From positions 112,375-176,374 of the forward strand of contig CALGMR010000005.1 of the NCBI GenBank assembly GCA_937958815.1: a stretch of 64,000 nt of DNA, read 5' to 3'. Shown in pieces: positions 11,227 through 21,724 of this stretch. The notes under the pieces are model-generated. The model ran no database searches and was not told the DNA's origin. It worked only from the letters and a program-made list of their open reading frames with translations. The stretch comes from an uncultured Rhizobiaceae group bacterium (GTDB taxonomy: Bacteria; Pseudomonadota; Alphaproteobacteria; Rhizobiales; Rhizobiaceae). The stretch's first letter is position 1, and each line of letters opens with the position of its first letter. A program made the position numbers and the translations under genes.

Positions 11227-11937
11227 ATGTTGACCCGTAAACAGCACGATCTGCTGATGTTTATTCACACACGCTTGCAAGAAGCAGGTGTGCCGCCCTC
11301 TTTCGATGAAATGAAAGATGCTTTGGATTTGAAATCAAAGTCAGGCATTCATCGCTTGATCACTGCTCTTGAAGAGCGTGGGTTTATTCGTAGATTGCCG
11401 AACAGAGCGCGCGCTTTGGAGATTTTGAAACTTCCAGAATCATATGCGTCCGATGGTGCGATTGCCACGCCAGAGCCGCAAGTAACACCATCGTTTAAAG
11501 CGTCCGCGCAGATGCAGTCTCCTATTCAGGCGGCGAATGATGATTTACCCGAAGTGGCGTCTGTTCCCGTTATGGGCAGAATTGCTGCGGGGACACCAAT
11601 TTCTGCCATCCAGGATCATACGCATTCTATCGCTGTTTCCCCAGAGATGCTGGGCGGTGGTGAGCATTATGCCTTGGAAGTTAAAGGTGACTCGATGATT
11701 GAAGCTGGCATTCTTGATGGCGACACGGTCTTGATCAAGAAGTCCAACACTTGCGAGCTGGGAGACATTGTGGTCGCATTGGTAGACGACGAAGAAGCGA
11801 CATTGAAACGCTTCCAACGCGAAGGCCAAAATATCGCGCTTGAGGCTGCAAATCCTGCCTATGAAACACGTGTTTTGGGTGCAGAACGTGTTAATGTTCA
11901 AGGTAAACTTGTTGGACTAGTACGCTCATATCATTGA
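11227..11937 (+). CDS. lexA: SOS repressor LexA
   Basis: LexA represses DNA-damage genes and is inactivated by RecA-stimulated self-cleavage. The 236-residue protein begins [10 protein letters not shown] with an N-terminal winged helix (residues about 1-65; [19 protein letters not shown] is the recognition region). The cleavage site Ala121-Gly122 lies in GRIAAGTPI, the nucleophile Ser156 in KGDSMIEAG, and the general-base Lys194 in ATLKRF. ATG 11227 is preferred: AGGAGG lies 9 bases upstream, whereas the in-frame TTG at 11218 overlaps that ribosome site. The alphaproteobacterial helix differs from E. coli, in keeping with the GTTC-type operator found upstream. Its 3' end overlaps the convergent comEC by 7 bases. 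Confidence 0.98.
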   Translation: MLTRKQHDLLMFIHTRLQEAGVPPSFDEMKDALDLKSKSGIHRLITALEERGFIRRLPNRARALEILKLPESYASDGAIATPEPQVTPSFKASAQMQSPIQAANDDLPEVASVPVMGRIAAGTPISAIQDHTHSIAVSPEMLGGGEHYALEVKGDSMIEAGILDGDTVLIKKSNTCELGDIVVALVDDEEATLKRFQREGQNIALEAANPAYETRVLGAERVNVQGKLVGLVRSYH

Positions 11938-14318
11938 ATTTTACGATTCTTCCAGGGTCTATCTTGCTGAGTAAATGCTGTCTCAATTTTCACGGTGTTT
12001 GATTGGCCTGAGTTTCCGCTATCGATGTAGATTGCATGTGTGCCGTTTTGTTGCAGTTGGTTGGTGTCGATGACAATGGGCCTGTCATTGCTTGCAATGG
12101 ATGCGCATGCGTTTTCTACGGCGAACGGAATCACCAAGATATCAGATTTTCGACAATCTCTTGGCAGTTGCGCCGTTGATTTGAGCCATGTGAGGGTTTT
12201 GCCCTGCACTTGTGTGGTGCAGCCATAGTCATCGCATGAGAAATAGGGATTGTATGTGGGCTGTCTTGGCTTTCCTTCTTGCGACAATCGATGAGGCGCA
12301 TAGGCACGCAGCCAAATATCCGTGTTAAATTTTTCCGCGTTTGGTCGCAGAATTTGTAACTCACCCTTTTGATCTTGAACCGCAATTTGCTGAGCATTCT
12401 CCAATATCAGAATGTGTGGTTTGGGTGCGTTGGCAGTCAGTGTCACAGCTATGGGTAAGAGCCCTAATGACATAAGCCTCAATCGTGATTGAAACAGTGT
12501 CAGGATAACGAGCGCCATAGACCCGACAATCAAGCTTGAAGAGGTAATCAAGCCCGTATTTCCCACATAACCCAGTTCAGACACCCAATTGGCTATTGAT
12601 GTCACGGGCCCTATCGCTGCAGCCATCCAATGTAGAGGATATGCCTCTAAGCCAAATGGCATGGCCACAACGCTCAACAGCGCAAGGGGCATGACCATCA
12701 GGGAAACGAAGGGCATGGCCAAAACATTGGCAAGCAATCCCAAACCCGCAACCCTTTGGAAGTGATACGCAGCAAACAAACCGGTGGCCGCTCCTGCAAT
12801 GAGGGATGTGAGCGCCACGCCACCAATGTCACGCACCACCCATTTTCTCACTCTTCCAGATGCAAACCCATCAAATTTGGATTGCTTAACTTCACGCCGA
12901 CGCTTCAAGACCTCGTAAGTGGCAATTAAGGCCGCCACTGCCGAAAAACTCATTTGAAACCCGGGGGACAAGACAGCGTGCGGCGCAAGAATTAAAACAA
13001 CCAACGCCGCGATGGCTACATTGCGCATGGTCAGCGCCCGACGATCCAGCATGACCGCAAGCAGCATAATAGAGATCATGATAAACGCGCGTTGTGTGGA
13101 GACCCCTGCCCCTGACAAGATGAGATAAATGGCAGAAACCAAAAGCGCAGCACAGCTCGCCCATTTCTTTATGGGCCTGTGAAGAGAAATTGATGGTGCA
13201 AACGAACAAGCAATCCGCAGGCCCACAATCACAGTGGCTGAAATTAGTGCCATATGCAGACCCGATATAGCCAGAATATGGGCCAATCCCGATTTACGAA
13301 GGTCTTCAGCTACGGATTCAGATATTCCGCTGCGGTCTCCAACAATCAGTGCGGAAGCCAGGCCACCAGAATCTCCAGGTAAGGAAGAACGAATGAGCGA
13401 TCCAACGCGATGACGAATTTCAGCCGTTGCGGACCAAAATGATTGCGTTGTTGGAATTTGCATTGCTGCTTTCTTGGGAGCGCCCAAAAAGAAACCAGAG
13501 CCGCCTATGCCGTTAAACCAGTTTTGAAATCCAAAGTCATAACCACCTGGATATGCTGGCCCCGATGCCGGCCCGACTCTGGCACGGCCAATTATTGTCT
13601 CATTTAGCTTGAATGCGGGCGTGTCCTTTCTTGCCGTGAGGCGTACCATATCAACATCGTAATGCTTGGTCTGATCCTTAACTGAACCACGACCTTTTGA
13701 CGTGTTTAACGTGTATCGAAAAGAACCGTTAGAACGGTGCTCCACGTTTTCAACAACACCAGAGACATCGGCAAAAATGGTTGTTGGAAGAGCCTTGGTG
13801 CCACGCCAATGGGTTTGGAACTGTGCGACCGTCACTCCGGTAGCAACAATGCAAACCGACGCCAATATGGTTCGAACTGGACCAGCAGAAGCCACTTTAA
13901 AAGCAACAAATCCACAAACAACCGCAGCGCTTAGAAAGGCGCCTATCAACGGTTCGCGCGGCAGATTGAAATATATGATACAACCTACACCAAAGAACAC
14001 GGGTATGAGCAGAAACCCAAGTCCCAATTCGACCTCTGTTTCCACCTCGCGTGTAAACCAATCGACCAAAGTCTGAAGTTTCAACTCAGCCTTAAATCGC
14101 CATTTTTGCAGCTGTGTCGGACGCGCAATGGTAACAGGCTGTTTTAGTTCAACTCCCTCGTCCAAAACATCGTGGTTGTTCGTTTGGGTGCCAGTCCAAT
14201 ATGCATCTTCCACTGCGTTTTTGGACTGATCGAGGTCTGTGACAGGAAGCCAAGAGTCATTGTTCGGCTGCACAAGCCGTTCGTCATTTCGCGTTGATTT
14301 TCGCGCGTCTTTCTTCAT
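11931..14318 (-). CDS. comEC: ComEC/Rec2 family DNA-uptake membrane protein
   Basis: ComEC forms the inner-membrane channel for single-stranded DNA during natural transformation. The roughly 795-residue protein has an N-terminal hydrophilic region of about 90 residues, two spans near 95-140 ([14 protein letters not shown]), a soluble DUF4131-like domain, then the multi-span Competence domain with the signature [13 protein letters not shown]. The C-terminal 170 residues are soluble. I do not see the HxHxDH zinc motif of the metallo-beta-lactamase domain found in Bacillus ComEC. ATG 14318 has GGGTGG upstream; ATG 14342 is an alternative. No other competence genes are nearby, so DNA uptake is inferred from family only. 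Confidence 0.9.
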   Translation of the reverse strand: MKKDARKSTRNDERLVQPNNDSWLPVTDLDQSKNAVEDAYWTGTQTNNHDVLDEGVELKQPVTIARPTQLQKWRFKAELKLQTLVDWFTREVETEVELGLGFLLIPVFFGVGCIIYFNLPREPLIGAFLSAAVVCGFVAFKVASAGPVRTILASVCIVATGVTVAQFQTHWRGTKALPTTIFADVSGVVENVEHRSNGSFRYTLNTSKGRGSVKDQTKHYDVDMVRLTARKDTPAFKLNETIIGRARVGPASGPAYPGGYDFGFQNWFNGIGGSGFFLGAPKKAAMQIPTTQSFWSATAEIRHRVGSLIRSSLPGDSGGLASALIVGDRSGISESVAEDLRKSGLAHILAISGLHMALISATVIVGLRIACSFAPSISLHRPIKKWASCAALLVSAIYLILSGAGVSTQRAFIMISIMLLAVMLDRRALTMRNVAIAALVVLILAPHAVLSPGFQMSFSAVAALIATYEVLKRRREVKQSKFDGFASGRVRKWVVRDIGGVALTSLIAGAATGLFAAYHFQRVAGLGLLANVLAMPFVSLMVMPLALLSVVAMPFGLEAYPLHWMAAAIGPVTSIANWVSELGYVGNTGLITSSSLIVGSMALVILTLFQSRLRLMSLGLLPIAVTLTANAPKPHILILENAQQIAVQDQKGELQILRPNAEKFNTDIWLRAYAPHRLSQEGKPRQPTYNPYFSCDDYGCTTQVQGKTLTWLKSTAQLPRDCRKSDILVIPFAVENACASIASNDRPIVIDTNQLQQNGTHAIYIDSGNSGQSNTVKIETAFTQQDRPWKNRKIQ

Positions 14319-14423
14319 TGTCGCAGGCCACCCGTTCCTCATACGGATAAGACTGATATGCAGTCCTGCTTGTATGATGGCCTGCTTGTGCTACAGGAGC
14401 AACGTCCCCTTTTGTTCTTCTCC

Positions 14424-14442
14424 GTTCACGCATGACGTGAAC
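14424..14442. promoter_or_regulatory. Perfect 7-bp inverted repeat upstream of gltX
   Basis: GTTCACG (14424-14430), spacer CATGA, CGTGAAC (14436-14442). It ends 21 bases before the gltX ATG. It could be a repressor site or an RNA hairpin in the gltX 5' leader. It is not a LexA box, because the GTTC elements are inverted rather than direct. Confidence 0.5.
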
Positions 14443-14463
14443 ACTCATTTTCAGGCTCGTTGA

Positions 14464-15894
14464 ATGTCAAAACAAACTGTCACCCGCTTTGCTCCTTCTC
14501 CAACTGGCTATTTGCATATTGGAGGTGCCCGCACCGCGTTGTTCAATTGGCTGTATGCAAAGGCAAATGGCGGAAAGATGCTTTTGCGCATTGAAGATAC
14601 AGATCGCGCGCGCTCGACCACGGAAGCGATGGATGCCCTCATCGACGGTCTCAATTGGCTGGGTTTGGATTGGGATGGTGATCCAATTTCTCAATTCTCG
14701 CGGGTCGAACGTCATCAAGAAGTTGTTCAAACACTGTTGGACAGCGGCAATGCCTATAAATGTTATGCCTCGCAAGAAGAGCTTGAAGACATGCGCGACC
14801 TTGCAAGACAGGAAAAACGGTCTCCGCGATACGATGGACGTTGGCGTGACCGCGATCCCTCAGAAGCGCCCGATGGTGTCTCGCCCGTTATTCGCCTGAA
14901 AACACCACTGACGGGTGAAACAATCATCGATGATATGGTTCAGGGGCAAGTGAGCTTCCCCAATGAAGATTTGGATGATCTGATCTTGCTGCGGTCCGAT
15001 GGCACTCCAACATACATGTTGGCGGTTGTTGTAGACGACCATGATATGGGGGTCACTGATATTATTCGCGGGGACGACCACCTGACCAATGCCGCGCGAC
15101 AAGTGAATATTTATGATGCTTTGGGATGGGACGTTCCCAAAATGGCGCATATTCCGCTGATTTATGGGCCTGATGGTGCAAAATTGTCCAAGCGTCATGG
15201 CGCAACAGGAGCAGAAGTGTATCGTGCCATGGGTTACCTTCCCGATGCGTTGCGCAACTATCTTGTGAGACTGGGATGGTCACATGGTGACCAAGAATTT
15301 TTCACCACCGAAGAATTGTGCGAAGTCTTCTCGACAAAGGGCATGGGCAAGAGCCCTTCGCGTTTCGATTTTACCAAACTTGAAAACATCAACAGCCACT
15401 ACATTCGTGACGCAAAAAACGAGGATCTTGTGAATGCTATTCACAGCATTCTCCCAGAGGTGGAAAATGGCAATTGGTATTTAGACCGTTGGAACGATCA
15501 GCGTCGTGCTCAGTTTGTGACCCTCATGCCTGCTTTGAAAGAGCGGGCGAAAACCCTTCTGGATTTGTTGTCTGGCGCGAAGTTTCTGTTTGATGATCTG
15601 CCAGTATCGATAGAAGAAAAAGCCTTGTCAGTTTTGGACAAAGACAATGGTGAAGCTCGTTCAATGCTGGCAACTCTTCTTCCTGTGTTGGAAAGAATAG
15701 ACACGTGGTCGTTGGAGGTCATCGAAACCACTGTGCGCGCCTTTATTGCAGACAATGATCTCAAAATGGGCAAGGTCATGCAACCAATTCGTGTTTCTGC
15801 CACAGGCACCACATCTGCGCCTGGAGTGTTTGAAATCATGCATGTTCTGGGGAAACAAGAATGCCTTTCAAGGATTGGTGCTCAGACCGTTTGA
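14464..15894 (+). CDS. gltX: Glutamyl-tRNA synthetase
   Basis: GltX charges glutamate onto tRNA-Glu and, in most alphaproteobacteria, onto tRNA-Gln for later amidation by GatCAB. The 476-residue class I synthetase has the HIGH-type motif in [14 protein letters not shown] (residues about 10-23) and the KMSKS-type loop in [11 protein letters not shown] near residue 240. The C-terminal anticodon-binding region is helical. Many rhizobia carry two gltX copies; from this window I cannot say which this is. It is divergent from comEC with 145 bases between, and gltA follows on the same strand after 236 bases. Confidence 0.97.
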   Translation: MSKQTVTRFAPSPTGYLHIGGARTALFNWLYAKANGGKMLLRIEDTDRARSTTEAMDALIDGLNWLGLDWDGDPISQFSRVERHQEVVQTLLDSGNAYKCYASQEELEDMRDLARQEKRSPRYDGRWRDRDPSEAPDGVSPVIRLKTPLTGETIIDDMVQGQVSFPNEDLDDLILLRSDGTPTYMLAVVVDDHDMGVTDIIRGDDHLTNAARQVNIYDALGWDVPKMAHIPLIYGPDGAKLSKRHGATGAEVYRAMGYLPDALRNYLVRLGWSHGDQEFFTTEELCEVFSTKGMGKSPSRFDFTKLENINSHYIRDAKNEDLVNAIHSILPEVENGNWYLDRWNDQRRAQFVTLMPALKERAKTLLDLLSGAKFLFDDLPVSIEEKALSVLDKDNGEARSMLATLLPVLERIDTWSLEVIETTVRAFIADNDLKMGKVMQPIRVSATGTTSAPGVFEIMHVLGKQECLSRIGAQTV

Positions 15895-16130
15895 TCGATG
15901 TTATTTAGACCAAAAGCTAATATTGTTTTTGCCAATTCGGCAGTGTGAATTCTGCCCGCATCTTGTTTTTATTGGACAAACCTTCTACTAAGGCCTTCTA
16001 TACATTGCGCGCTCCATTGGCCATTGCTTAGGCAGTAGGACCGTAGCGCTTCTGCAAATGATAGGCACTATGGGCTTCGGCGGAAATTCTCCATCGGATT
16101 GCACGCTATATACATTTGAAAGGGAATTTC

Positions 16131-17420
16131 ATGACGGATCAAAAAGCGACATTGAACATTGGCAAAGAGAGCTATGAGTTTGAGGTGCGTCAAGGGTCTG
16201 TTGGACCTGATGTCATTGATATTTCTTCTCTCTATAAGCAATCAGACTGCTTCACATTTGATCCTGGGTTCACATCAACGGCCTCGTGCGAAAGTGCAAT
16301 TACCTACATAGACGGTGACGCTGGCGTATTGTTGCACCGTGGTTATCCTATCGACGAACTTGCCGAAAATGGGGACTTCTTAGAGACCTGCTATTTGCTG
16401 TTGCATGGCGAGCTTCCCAACAAAGATCAAAAGGCCGATTTTGTTGATCGTGTTACACACCACACGATGCTTCATGACCAAATGACGAAACTGTTTTCAG
16501 GGTTCCGTCGTGACGCGCACCCAATGGCAGTTATGGTTGGAGTTGTTGGTGCGTTGTCGGCTTTTTATCACGATTCAACGGATATTACGGATGAAAGCCA
16601 ACGCATGATTGCATCCATGCGCATGATCGCGAAAATGCCGACCATTGCCGCAATGGCGCACAAATATACTGTTGGTCAGCCATTCGTGTTCCCGCGCAAT
16701 GATCTCGACTATGCGTCGAACTTCCTGCACATGTGTTTTGCCGTTCCTGCGGAAGATTATCAGGTTAATCCTGTTCTTGCGCGCGCTATGGATCGTATTT
16801 TCACACTCCATGCTGACCACGAACAAAACGCATCTACATCGACAGTCCGTTTGGCTGGCTCTTCTGGAGCTAATCCATTTGCGTGTATTGCTGCAGGCAT
16901 CGCTTGCCTTTGGGGGCCAGCACATGGTGGCGCCAATGAAGCTGCACTCAATATGCTGACCGAAATCGGAACAGTCGATCGCATTCCAGAATTCTTGGAG
17001 CGCGCTAAGGATAAGAATGATCCATTCCGTTTGATGGGGTTCGGCCACCGCGTTTACAAAAACTATGACCCACGCGCCAAAATCATGCAGAAAACCACCC
17101 ATGAAGTTTTGGCAGAACTTGGCAACACCGATGATCCAATTTTGGATGTTGCCATGGAACTGGAAAAAATCGCTCTGGAAGACGATTACTTCAAAAGCCG
17201 TGGGTTGTATCCAAACATTGATTTCTACTCAGGTATCACGCTCAAGGCTTTGGGTTTCCCACCTGAGATGTTCACCGTTTTGTTCTCACTCGCCCGTACC
17301 GTGGGTTGGATTGCTCAGTGGAAAGAAATGATCGAGGATCCAAAACAGAAAATTGGTCGTCCTCGTCAGTTATATACAGGCCCGACGACGCGACCGTACC
17401 TGCCGCTCGACAAGCGATAA
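16131..17420 (+). CDS. gltA: Citrate synthase (type II)
   Basis: GltA condenses oxaloacetate and acetyl-CoA to citrate, the entry of the TCA cycle. The 429-residue length fits the NADH-sensitive hexameric type of gram-negatives. Conserved active-site elements are visible: [36 protein letters not shown] and NIDFYSG, giving the His-His-Asp catalytic set. ATG 16131 follows AGGGA; an in-frame start five codons earlier is less well placed. The 236 bases upstream hold no gene and probably carry its promoter, although no hexamers stand out. It converges on the Mla operon. Confidence 0.98.
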   Translation: MTDQKATLNIGKESYEFEVRQGSVGPDVIDISSLYKQSDCFTFDPGFTSTASCESAITYIDGDAGVLLHRGYPIDELAENGDFLETCYLLLHGELPNKDQKADFVDRVTHHTMLHDQMTKLFSGFRRDAHPMAVMVGVVGALSAFYHDSTDITDESQRMIASMRMIAKMPTIAAMAHKYTVGQPFVFPRNDLDYASNFLHMCFAVPAEDYQVNPVLARAMDRIFTLHADHEQNASTSTVRLAGSSGANPFACIAAGIACLWGPAHGGANEAALNMLTEIGTVDRIPEFLERAKDKNDPFRLMGFGHRVYKNYDPRAKIMQKTTHEVLAELGNTDDPILDVAMELEKIALEDDYFKSRGLYPNIDFYSGITLKALGFPPEMFTVLFSLARTVGWIAQWKEMIEDPKQKIGRPRQLYTGPTTRPYLPLDKR

Positions 17421-17438
17421 GCTGCTCAATTAGCTGTC

Positions 17439-17470
17439 AAAAAAGAAATGCAGAGCCAATTAGGCTCTGC
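17439..17470 (-). terminator. Intrinsic terminator of the Mla operon
   Basis: GCAGAGCC (17450-17457), loop AATTA, GGCTCTGC (17463-17470) form a perfect 8-bp GC-rich stem. Read on the minus strand it is followed by ATTTCTTTTTT (from 17449 down to 17439), a U-tract. The stop codon of the last operon gene (17460-17462) lies in the loop, so terminator and coding end are fused. Confidence 0.85.
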
Positions 17471-18107
17471 TCAAAACCCATTTAATGATATCGCGCGCCA
17501 AGCGATCAAATGCGTCATCAAAAGCATTCACATAGTTTTCGGCTGTACCACTTGCCGACGTTGCCGACACTTCAAAAATGCGCGTTTCCACCACCTTGCC
17601 AGAACTGTCTGACAACAGTTTGATGGATATTTCAATCGTTGCTTGGCGGTTCAACACCTCAAAACGCCGTATATCGCTGACCAATTGAAAATCAATCACC
17701 AATCCGTCACCAGGCTTTGCTGTAGCACCTGTGGAGGCCGAGTTTTCAAATGCCTCGACAAGCTTGGCCTGAACCATTTTAGGAACAGTGTCTGACCATT
17801 GCGCGCCCTCAAGGTATGTGATCACGCGGGGTGATGGGCGTACGATGATCCGCTCTGAATTGATGGCATCCAGTGACGTGGGCAATTTGACCAAGATTTG
17901 TGAATTTGTTGTCGCGCGCAATCCAGAGAAGCTTTGAGGCGCCGAAATTTCAAATGTCTCGCGGGGTGCTTCTTGTTTCTTGACCAAGGCACAAGCGGAG
18001 AGCTGCAAAGACAAAACAAGCGCCAAGGCAACCTGACCTTTACGACCAAGACTTATTTTGTTTGATCTTATTTTCCGATCAGCGCCGCGCACAGATACCA
18101 GCCTCAC
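17460..18107 (-). CDS. ABC-type transport auxiliary lipoprotein (PqiC/Mla-associated)
   Basis: A 215-residue outer-membrane or periplasmic lipoprotein of the ABC_trans_aux type. A basic N-terminus precedes a hydrophobic segment and the lipobox LSAC with lipidated Cys39. The mature part contains the family-like SERIIVRPSPRVITYLEGAQWSDTVPKMVQ and ends with a helical FDDAFDRLARDIIKW. It is the last gene of the operon, 16 bases after mlaD, and so probably couples the MCE assembly to the outer membrane, as PqiC does for PqiAB. The first possible start gives a 20-residue basic extension; a later start cannot be excluded. Confidence 0.85.
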   Translation of the reverse strand: MRLVSVRGADRKIRSNKISLGRKGQVALALVLSLQLSACALVKKQEAPRETFEISAPQSFSGLRATTNSQILVKLPTSLDAINSERIIVRPSPRVITYLEGAQWSDTVPKMVQAKLVEAFENSASTGATAKPGDGLVIDFQLVSDIRRFEVLNRQATIEISIKLLSDSSGKVVETRIFEVSATSASGTAENYVNAFDDAFDRLARDIIKWVLSRA

Positions 18108-18123
18108 TCTTCAATCCACCACA

Positions 18124-19731
18124 TCAACGTCTTGGTCTTTGCGCACCAGTTTCACGAATGCGGCTTCCACCTGATCCGGTAATGATCGAAGATGGATTTC
18201 TTTCCAAGTTGCGGATAACACGATCAATCCGATTTAGCGATTGGCTTGCGTTGTTTATCAGTGTCTGTGTGTCTCTTAAGCCACGGTCAGTGAACTTGTT
18301 GATCCCTTGGCCAATCGTTGCGATCTGGCGATTGAGGCTTTGAGCCGCTTGTCTAAAAGTGGCAAGCGTTTGGCGCGCATCCGATACCAATCCATCTCCT
18401 GCGCCGCTGCCAAGCAAGGCATTCACCCGGGAAGCGGCTTCATCAATCTTCTTCGACGTGCGATTCAATTGCGACGTCAATTCGGAAGCATTGGTTATGA
18501 TCTGATTGATTTCTTCTTCTCTGGAACCAAAATTTGATGTCACCTTGGCCACATCGTCAATAACGGTTTTCGCCCCCTTTGCAGCGCCAGAAATGTCATC
18601 GACAGCGGTGTTTATCTTCCCTGCATCAAGAGCCGCGACCAGCGTGGTTACATTCTTGCTTGCGGCGTTGAGGTCTTTGATCAATGAATTGATCGCTGAT
18701 TTATCAACTGCGGCGACTATCTGACGGGCGTTTGACGCGGTGTGTGACAGATCATCCAACGTCTGTTGAACTGTTTTGGAATCTATCGCGATGACCAGTT
18801 CATTGGCCCGTTTGGCCGTGGATTCCAGTTCGTTCACAATTTTAGATACCTGTTCCCCAGAAACACCGTCCACAACACCGTTTACTTTGGTCAAAGTGCT
18901 GTTCATGGATTGCGATACCGCAGCGAGTTGGGCCACCGTGGTGTTGACGCTTTTCACGATGTTCGCGATTTCGGTGCGCTGTTCGGCCAATGTGTTGGAA
19001 AACGATTCTACATTTGCGATTGTATTGCCAACTTTGGCAGGATCCACCGATTGCAAAATAGCTTCTGCGCGAGAGATTGCTCCACTCAATTTGCCCGACA
19101 GGCCATCGAGAGACTTTGCAATCTCCCCTGCACTGCCCATAAATTTTTCCAGCCCATCGCTGTTTTCAGACAAGGCGTTCGAAAAAGTCTCAATGTTTTT
19201 GACTGTCTTATTGATGCTGTTTTCGCTGTTTTCTACGACACGTTCCATGGAAGCCATGATTCGTTCTGTTCTGTTGGCGATGCTGTTCACACGATCCAAC
19301 AAATCGGCCAATGCTGCAGGGTCTCCCATCAATTGAGGTGTTTTGCCACCATCGCCTTCCAACAGTTTAGAGGCGGTTGGTGTTCCACCTTCCAATTGAA
19401 TGAACGCACCACCTGACAAGCCACGGATACCGATTGTGGCGCGGGTGTCTGAACGCACGGGCGTTGTTTCATGAACATTTGTAACGACAATTACGAAACG
19501 AGGGTCAGTTGGGTCGAGGCGAAGGCTGTCCACTCGGCCAACATCAATGCCGTTGAACTGAACGAGACTGCCTTTGGCCAGCCCTGAGACTGAACCTTGT
19601 ATACGCACTTCAAGCGGGACAAGGTCTTCATTGTCGCTGAAACGGCCGAACCAAAACACCACTGCAAACGCCGCAATGAGCGCAACGAGTGTGAAAAATC
19701 CTACTGCAATGTAATTGGCGCGAGTCTCCAT
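18124..19731 (-). CDS. mlaD: MlaD-type MCE domain lipid-transport protein
   Basis: MlaD-type proteins form periplasmic hexameric rings that carry phospholipid between the membranes. The 535-residue protein has one N-terminal anchor (residues about 8-28), then an MCE domain at about 40-118 (RIQGSVSGLAKGSLVQFNG, RGLSGGAFIQLEGG). A very long helical tail of some 380 residues follows, rich in Ser, Asn, Ala, Thr and Lys, in which patterns like LDDLSHTASNARQIVAAVD recur; it probably builds a tube or needle. E. coli MlaD is only 183 residues, so this is the long form common in alphaproteobacteria. It sits 3 bases after mlaF. Confidence 0.92.
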   Translation of the reverse strand: METRANYIAVGFFTLVALIAAFAVVFWFGRFSDNEDLVPLEVRIQGSVSGLAKGSLVQFNGIDVGRVDSLRLDPTDPRFVIVVTNVHETTPVRSDTRATIGIRGLSGGAFIQLEGGTPTASKLLEGDGGKTPQLMGDPAALADLLDRVNSIANRTERIMASMERVVENSENSINKTVKNIETFSNALSENSDGLEKFMGSAGEIAKSLDGLSGKLSGAISRAEAILQSVDPAKVGNTIANVESFSNTLAEQRTEIANIVKSVNTTVAQLAAVSQSMNSTLTKVNGVVDGVSGEQVSKIVNELESTAKRANELVIAIDSKTVQQTLDDLSHTASNARQIVAAVDKSAINSLIKDLNAASKNVTTLVAALDAGKINTAVDDISGAAKGAKTVIDDVAKVTSNFGSREEEINQIITNASELTSQLNRTSKKIDEAASRVNALLGSGAGDGLVSDARQTLATFRQAAQSLNRQIATIGQGINKFTDRGLRDTQTLINNASQSLNRIDRVIRNLERNPSSIITGSGGSRIRETGAQRPRR

Positions 19732-19734
19732 ATG

Positions 19735-20571
19735 TTATTCTATCGATGCCTGTGGAGATTGGCTATGTGTTTTCACCATTTTAGCCTTGTGATCTATTGC
19801 TGCTCTCGCCCGCTTTCCTTGAAAATACGAAACAATCCATGGATCGGTTTCGTTCAGCATGTCGCTCATCGTCCCTGTTGTGTGAACGATGCCATCTCGC
19901 AGAACCGCGATGCGATCGCAAACGGCGTGCAGACTGTCCAGATCGTGGGTGACCATCATCACTGTTAAACCAAGTGTGTCACGCAAAGATGCAATAAGAT
20001 CGTCAAATTCAGCGGCGCCGATCGGATCCAAGCCTGAAGTGGGTTCGTCGAGAAAAACAAGTTCAGGGTCCAGTGACAACGCCCGCGCCAGAGCTGCCCG
20101 CTTGATCATGCCACCAGACAACTCGGATGGATATTTATCAGCTGCAAATGCAGGCAGACCCACAAGTTCAATTTTCACACGCGCCAGTTCATCCATCAAA
20201 TCAGTTGATAGGTTCAAATACTCGCGCATGGGAACCTGAATGTTCTCTTTGACAGTCAATGATGAAAACAATGCACCGTGTTGAAATAAAACACCCATAC
20301 GTCTGTCGAGTGCTATCCGTTCCTCTTCATTAGCGGCGTCATAGTCCTCACCTAAAATTTGAATTGAACCGCTTTTCTTCTTCGCCAAATCCAGAATTGT
20401 CCGCATGAGAACAGATTTGCCCGAACCTGATCCACCAACGAACCCAAGAATTTCTCCTTGATAGACATCCAGGTTCAAACCTTTCAAAACGTGATGGTTG
20501 CCAAACGAGACGTGAATATCTCGCACTGACAGTACTGTTTTATTTTTTAACATTTTGAATTTGGTTGCCAC
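19735..20571 (-). CDS. mlaF: Mla-type lipid ABC transporter ATP-binding protein
   Basis: MlaF powers the MlaE permease. The 278-residue protein has Walker A GGSGSGKS at residues 46-53, a Q-loop in GVLFQHGALFSSL, the signature LSGGMIKRAALARAL, Walker B LVFLDEPTSGLD and the switch His in MVTHDLDS. The LSGGM variant of the signature is typical of MlaF. It is followed by a 30-residue C-terminal extension that may tie the ATPase dimer to the STAS domain. Gaps to mlaE and mlaD are 2 and 3 bases, so the three are surely co-translated from one mRNA. Confidence 0.95.
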   Translation of the reverse strand: MATKFKMLKNKTVLSVRDIHVSFGNHHVLKGLNLDVYQGEILGFVGGSGSGKSVLMRTILDLAKKKSGSIQILGEDYDAANEEERIALDRRMGVLFQHGALFSSLTVKENIQVPMREYLNLSTDLMDELARVKIELVGLPAFAADKYPSELSGGMIKRAALARALSLDPELVFLDEPTSGLDPIGAAEFDDLIASLRDTLGLTVMMVTHDLDSLHAVCDRIAVLRDGIVHTTGTMSDMLNETDPWIVSYFQGKRARAAIDHKAKMVKTHSQSPQASIE

Positions 20572-20573
20572 GG

Positions 20574-21719
20574 TTAGACATCGATTATTGAGAAGAAAAT
20601 AGCAAATAGACCATCCAACAGAATAACGGCGAAAATGGATTTCACGACTGCCGAAGTGGTTTTTTGCCCCAATGATTCAGCGCTGCCACCAACTTTGAGA
20701 CCTTCAATGGTTGCGATTAAACCAATCAAGACGGCCATAAATGGCGCCTTTACAAGGCCCACATATAGATGGCTGATTTCAACTTCTAGATTCAAAGCTT
20801 CTAAGAACTGGGATGGGGTTATGTCGATGTAGATGTTGCTGATAAAAATGGCCCCTGCGATCCCTGCAATATCAGAAACGAGTGTTAGTATTGGCAGAAC
20901 TATGATCAGCGCGAGTAAGCGCGGAAAAATGAGCACGCCAACTGGATTTAAACCAATCACATCAAGAGCATCTATCTCTTCGCGCATTTTCATCGTGCCA
21001 ATCTCGGCGGTGATAGCACTGCCCGTTCGACCAGCTACCATAACGGCTGTTAGAAGAACGGCAATTTCCCGAAAATGCAGTATTGCGACCAAGTAAACTG
21101 TGAGAAGTTCCTCGCCATAGAACTTCAATTGGTAAGCACCCTGCTGGGCAATGATGGCACCAATCAAAAACGACATGAGCGCGATCACCGGAACCGCTCG
21201 CAAACCCATGTGATCCATTTGGTTTATCAAGGAAGTGACACGCCGCATGCCACCATGGCGGGACCGCGACTTGGACCCATTCAGTGAAGACCCAATCAAA
21301 AAGCAGCCTGTAACGAAATCCTGCCCAGCACTGTGAACCAGCATCCCTAGTGTCGCGAGAGGATTCGTTCTGATCTGTGATGTCTCTTGTTCAAATCGCC
21401 CGGTGGAACCGGAGTTCAATTGAACAACTTTTGCCAGTTCAGTGTGTTTGTTATTGGTGTCCCTATGCTCGAAAGACCGACCACTTTGGGCAGCTGATTC
21501 ACGCAAGCGTTCAATCAACCAAGCACCACCTGTATCGAATGAAGACACGTCCGACGTATCAATCACTAAGGCGGGGAAATCGCTTGTTTCTATAGTGCGG
21601 AGTTTATCGTCAATTTGATGAATGCCTTTGACTGACCAGTCACCCGACGCTCTCAATGTCCAAACTTTTTCGCTCTTATGAACTTGAATATCAGTCGAAC
21701 CAGACATTTGAGATGGCAT
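20574..21719 (-). CDS. mlaE: MlaE-type permease with fused N-terminal STAS domain
   Basis: The permease of a phospholipid ABC transporter of the inner membrane. The 381-residue protein combines an N-terminal STAS domain (residues about 10-100, with LVIDTSDVSSFDTGGAWLIERL) equivalent to separate MlaB of E. coli, and a C-terminal MlaE permease domain with TVYLVAILHFREIAVLLTAVMVAGRTGSAITAEIG and EIDALDVIGLNP. Fusion of the regulatory and permease subunits is common outside the gammaproteobacteria. It opens the operon mlaE-mlaF-mlaD-lipoprotein, 47 bases after hfq on the same strand. ATG 21719 or 21707 may start it. A perfect inverted repeat lies just upstream. Confidence 0.94.
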   Translation of the reverse strand: MPSQMSGSTDIQVHKSEKVWTLRASGDWSVKGIHQIDDKLRTIETSDFPALVIDTSDVSSFDTGGAWLIERLRESAAQSGRSFEHRDTNNKHTELAKVVQLNSGSTGRFEQETSQIRTNPLATLGMLVHSAGQDFVTGCFLIGSSLNGSKSRSRHGGMRRVTSLINQMDHMGLRAVPVIALMSFLIGAIIAQQGAYQLKFYGEELLTVYLVAILHFREIAVLLTAVMVAGRTGSAITAEIGTMKMREEIDALDVIGLNPVGVLIFPRLLALIIVLPILTLVSDIAGIAGAIFISNIYIDITPSQFLEALNLEVEISHLYVGLVKAPFMAVLIGLIATIEGLKVGGSAESLGQKTTSAVVKSIFAVILLDGLFAIFFSIIDV

Positions 21720-21724
21720 CCTGT

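Noticed and set aside
18766..19416. Long plus-strand open frames opposite mlaD
   Set aside because: Shadows of the repetitive mlaD coding sequence; no ribosome sites or family resemblance.
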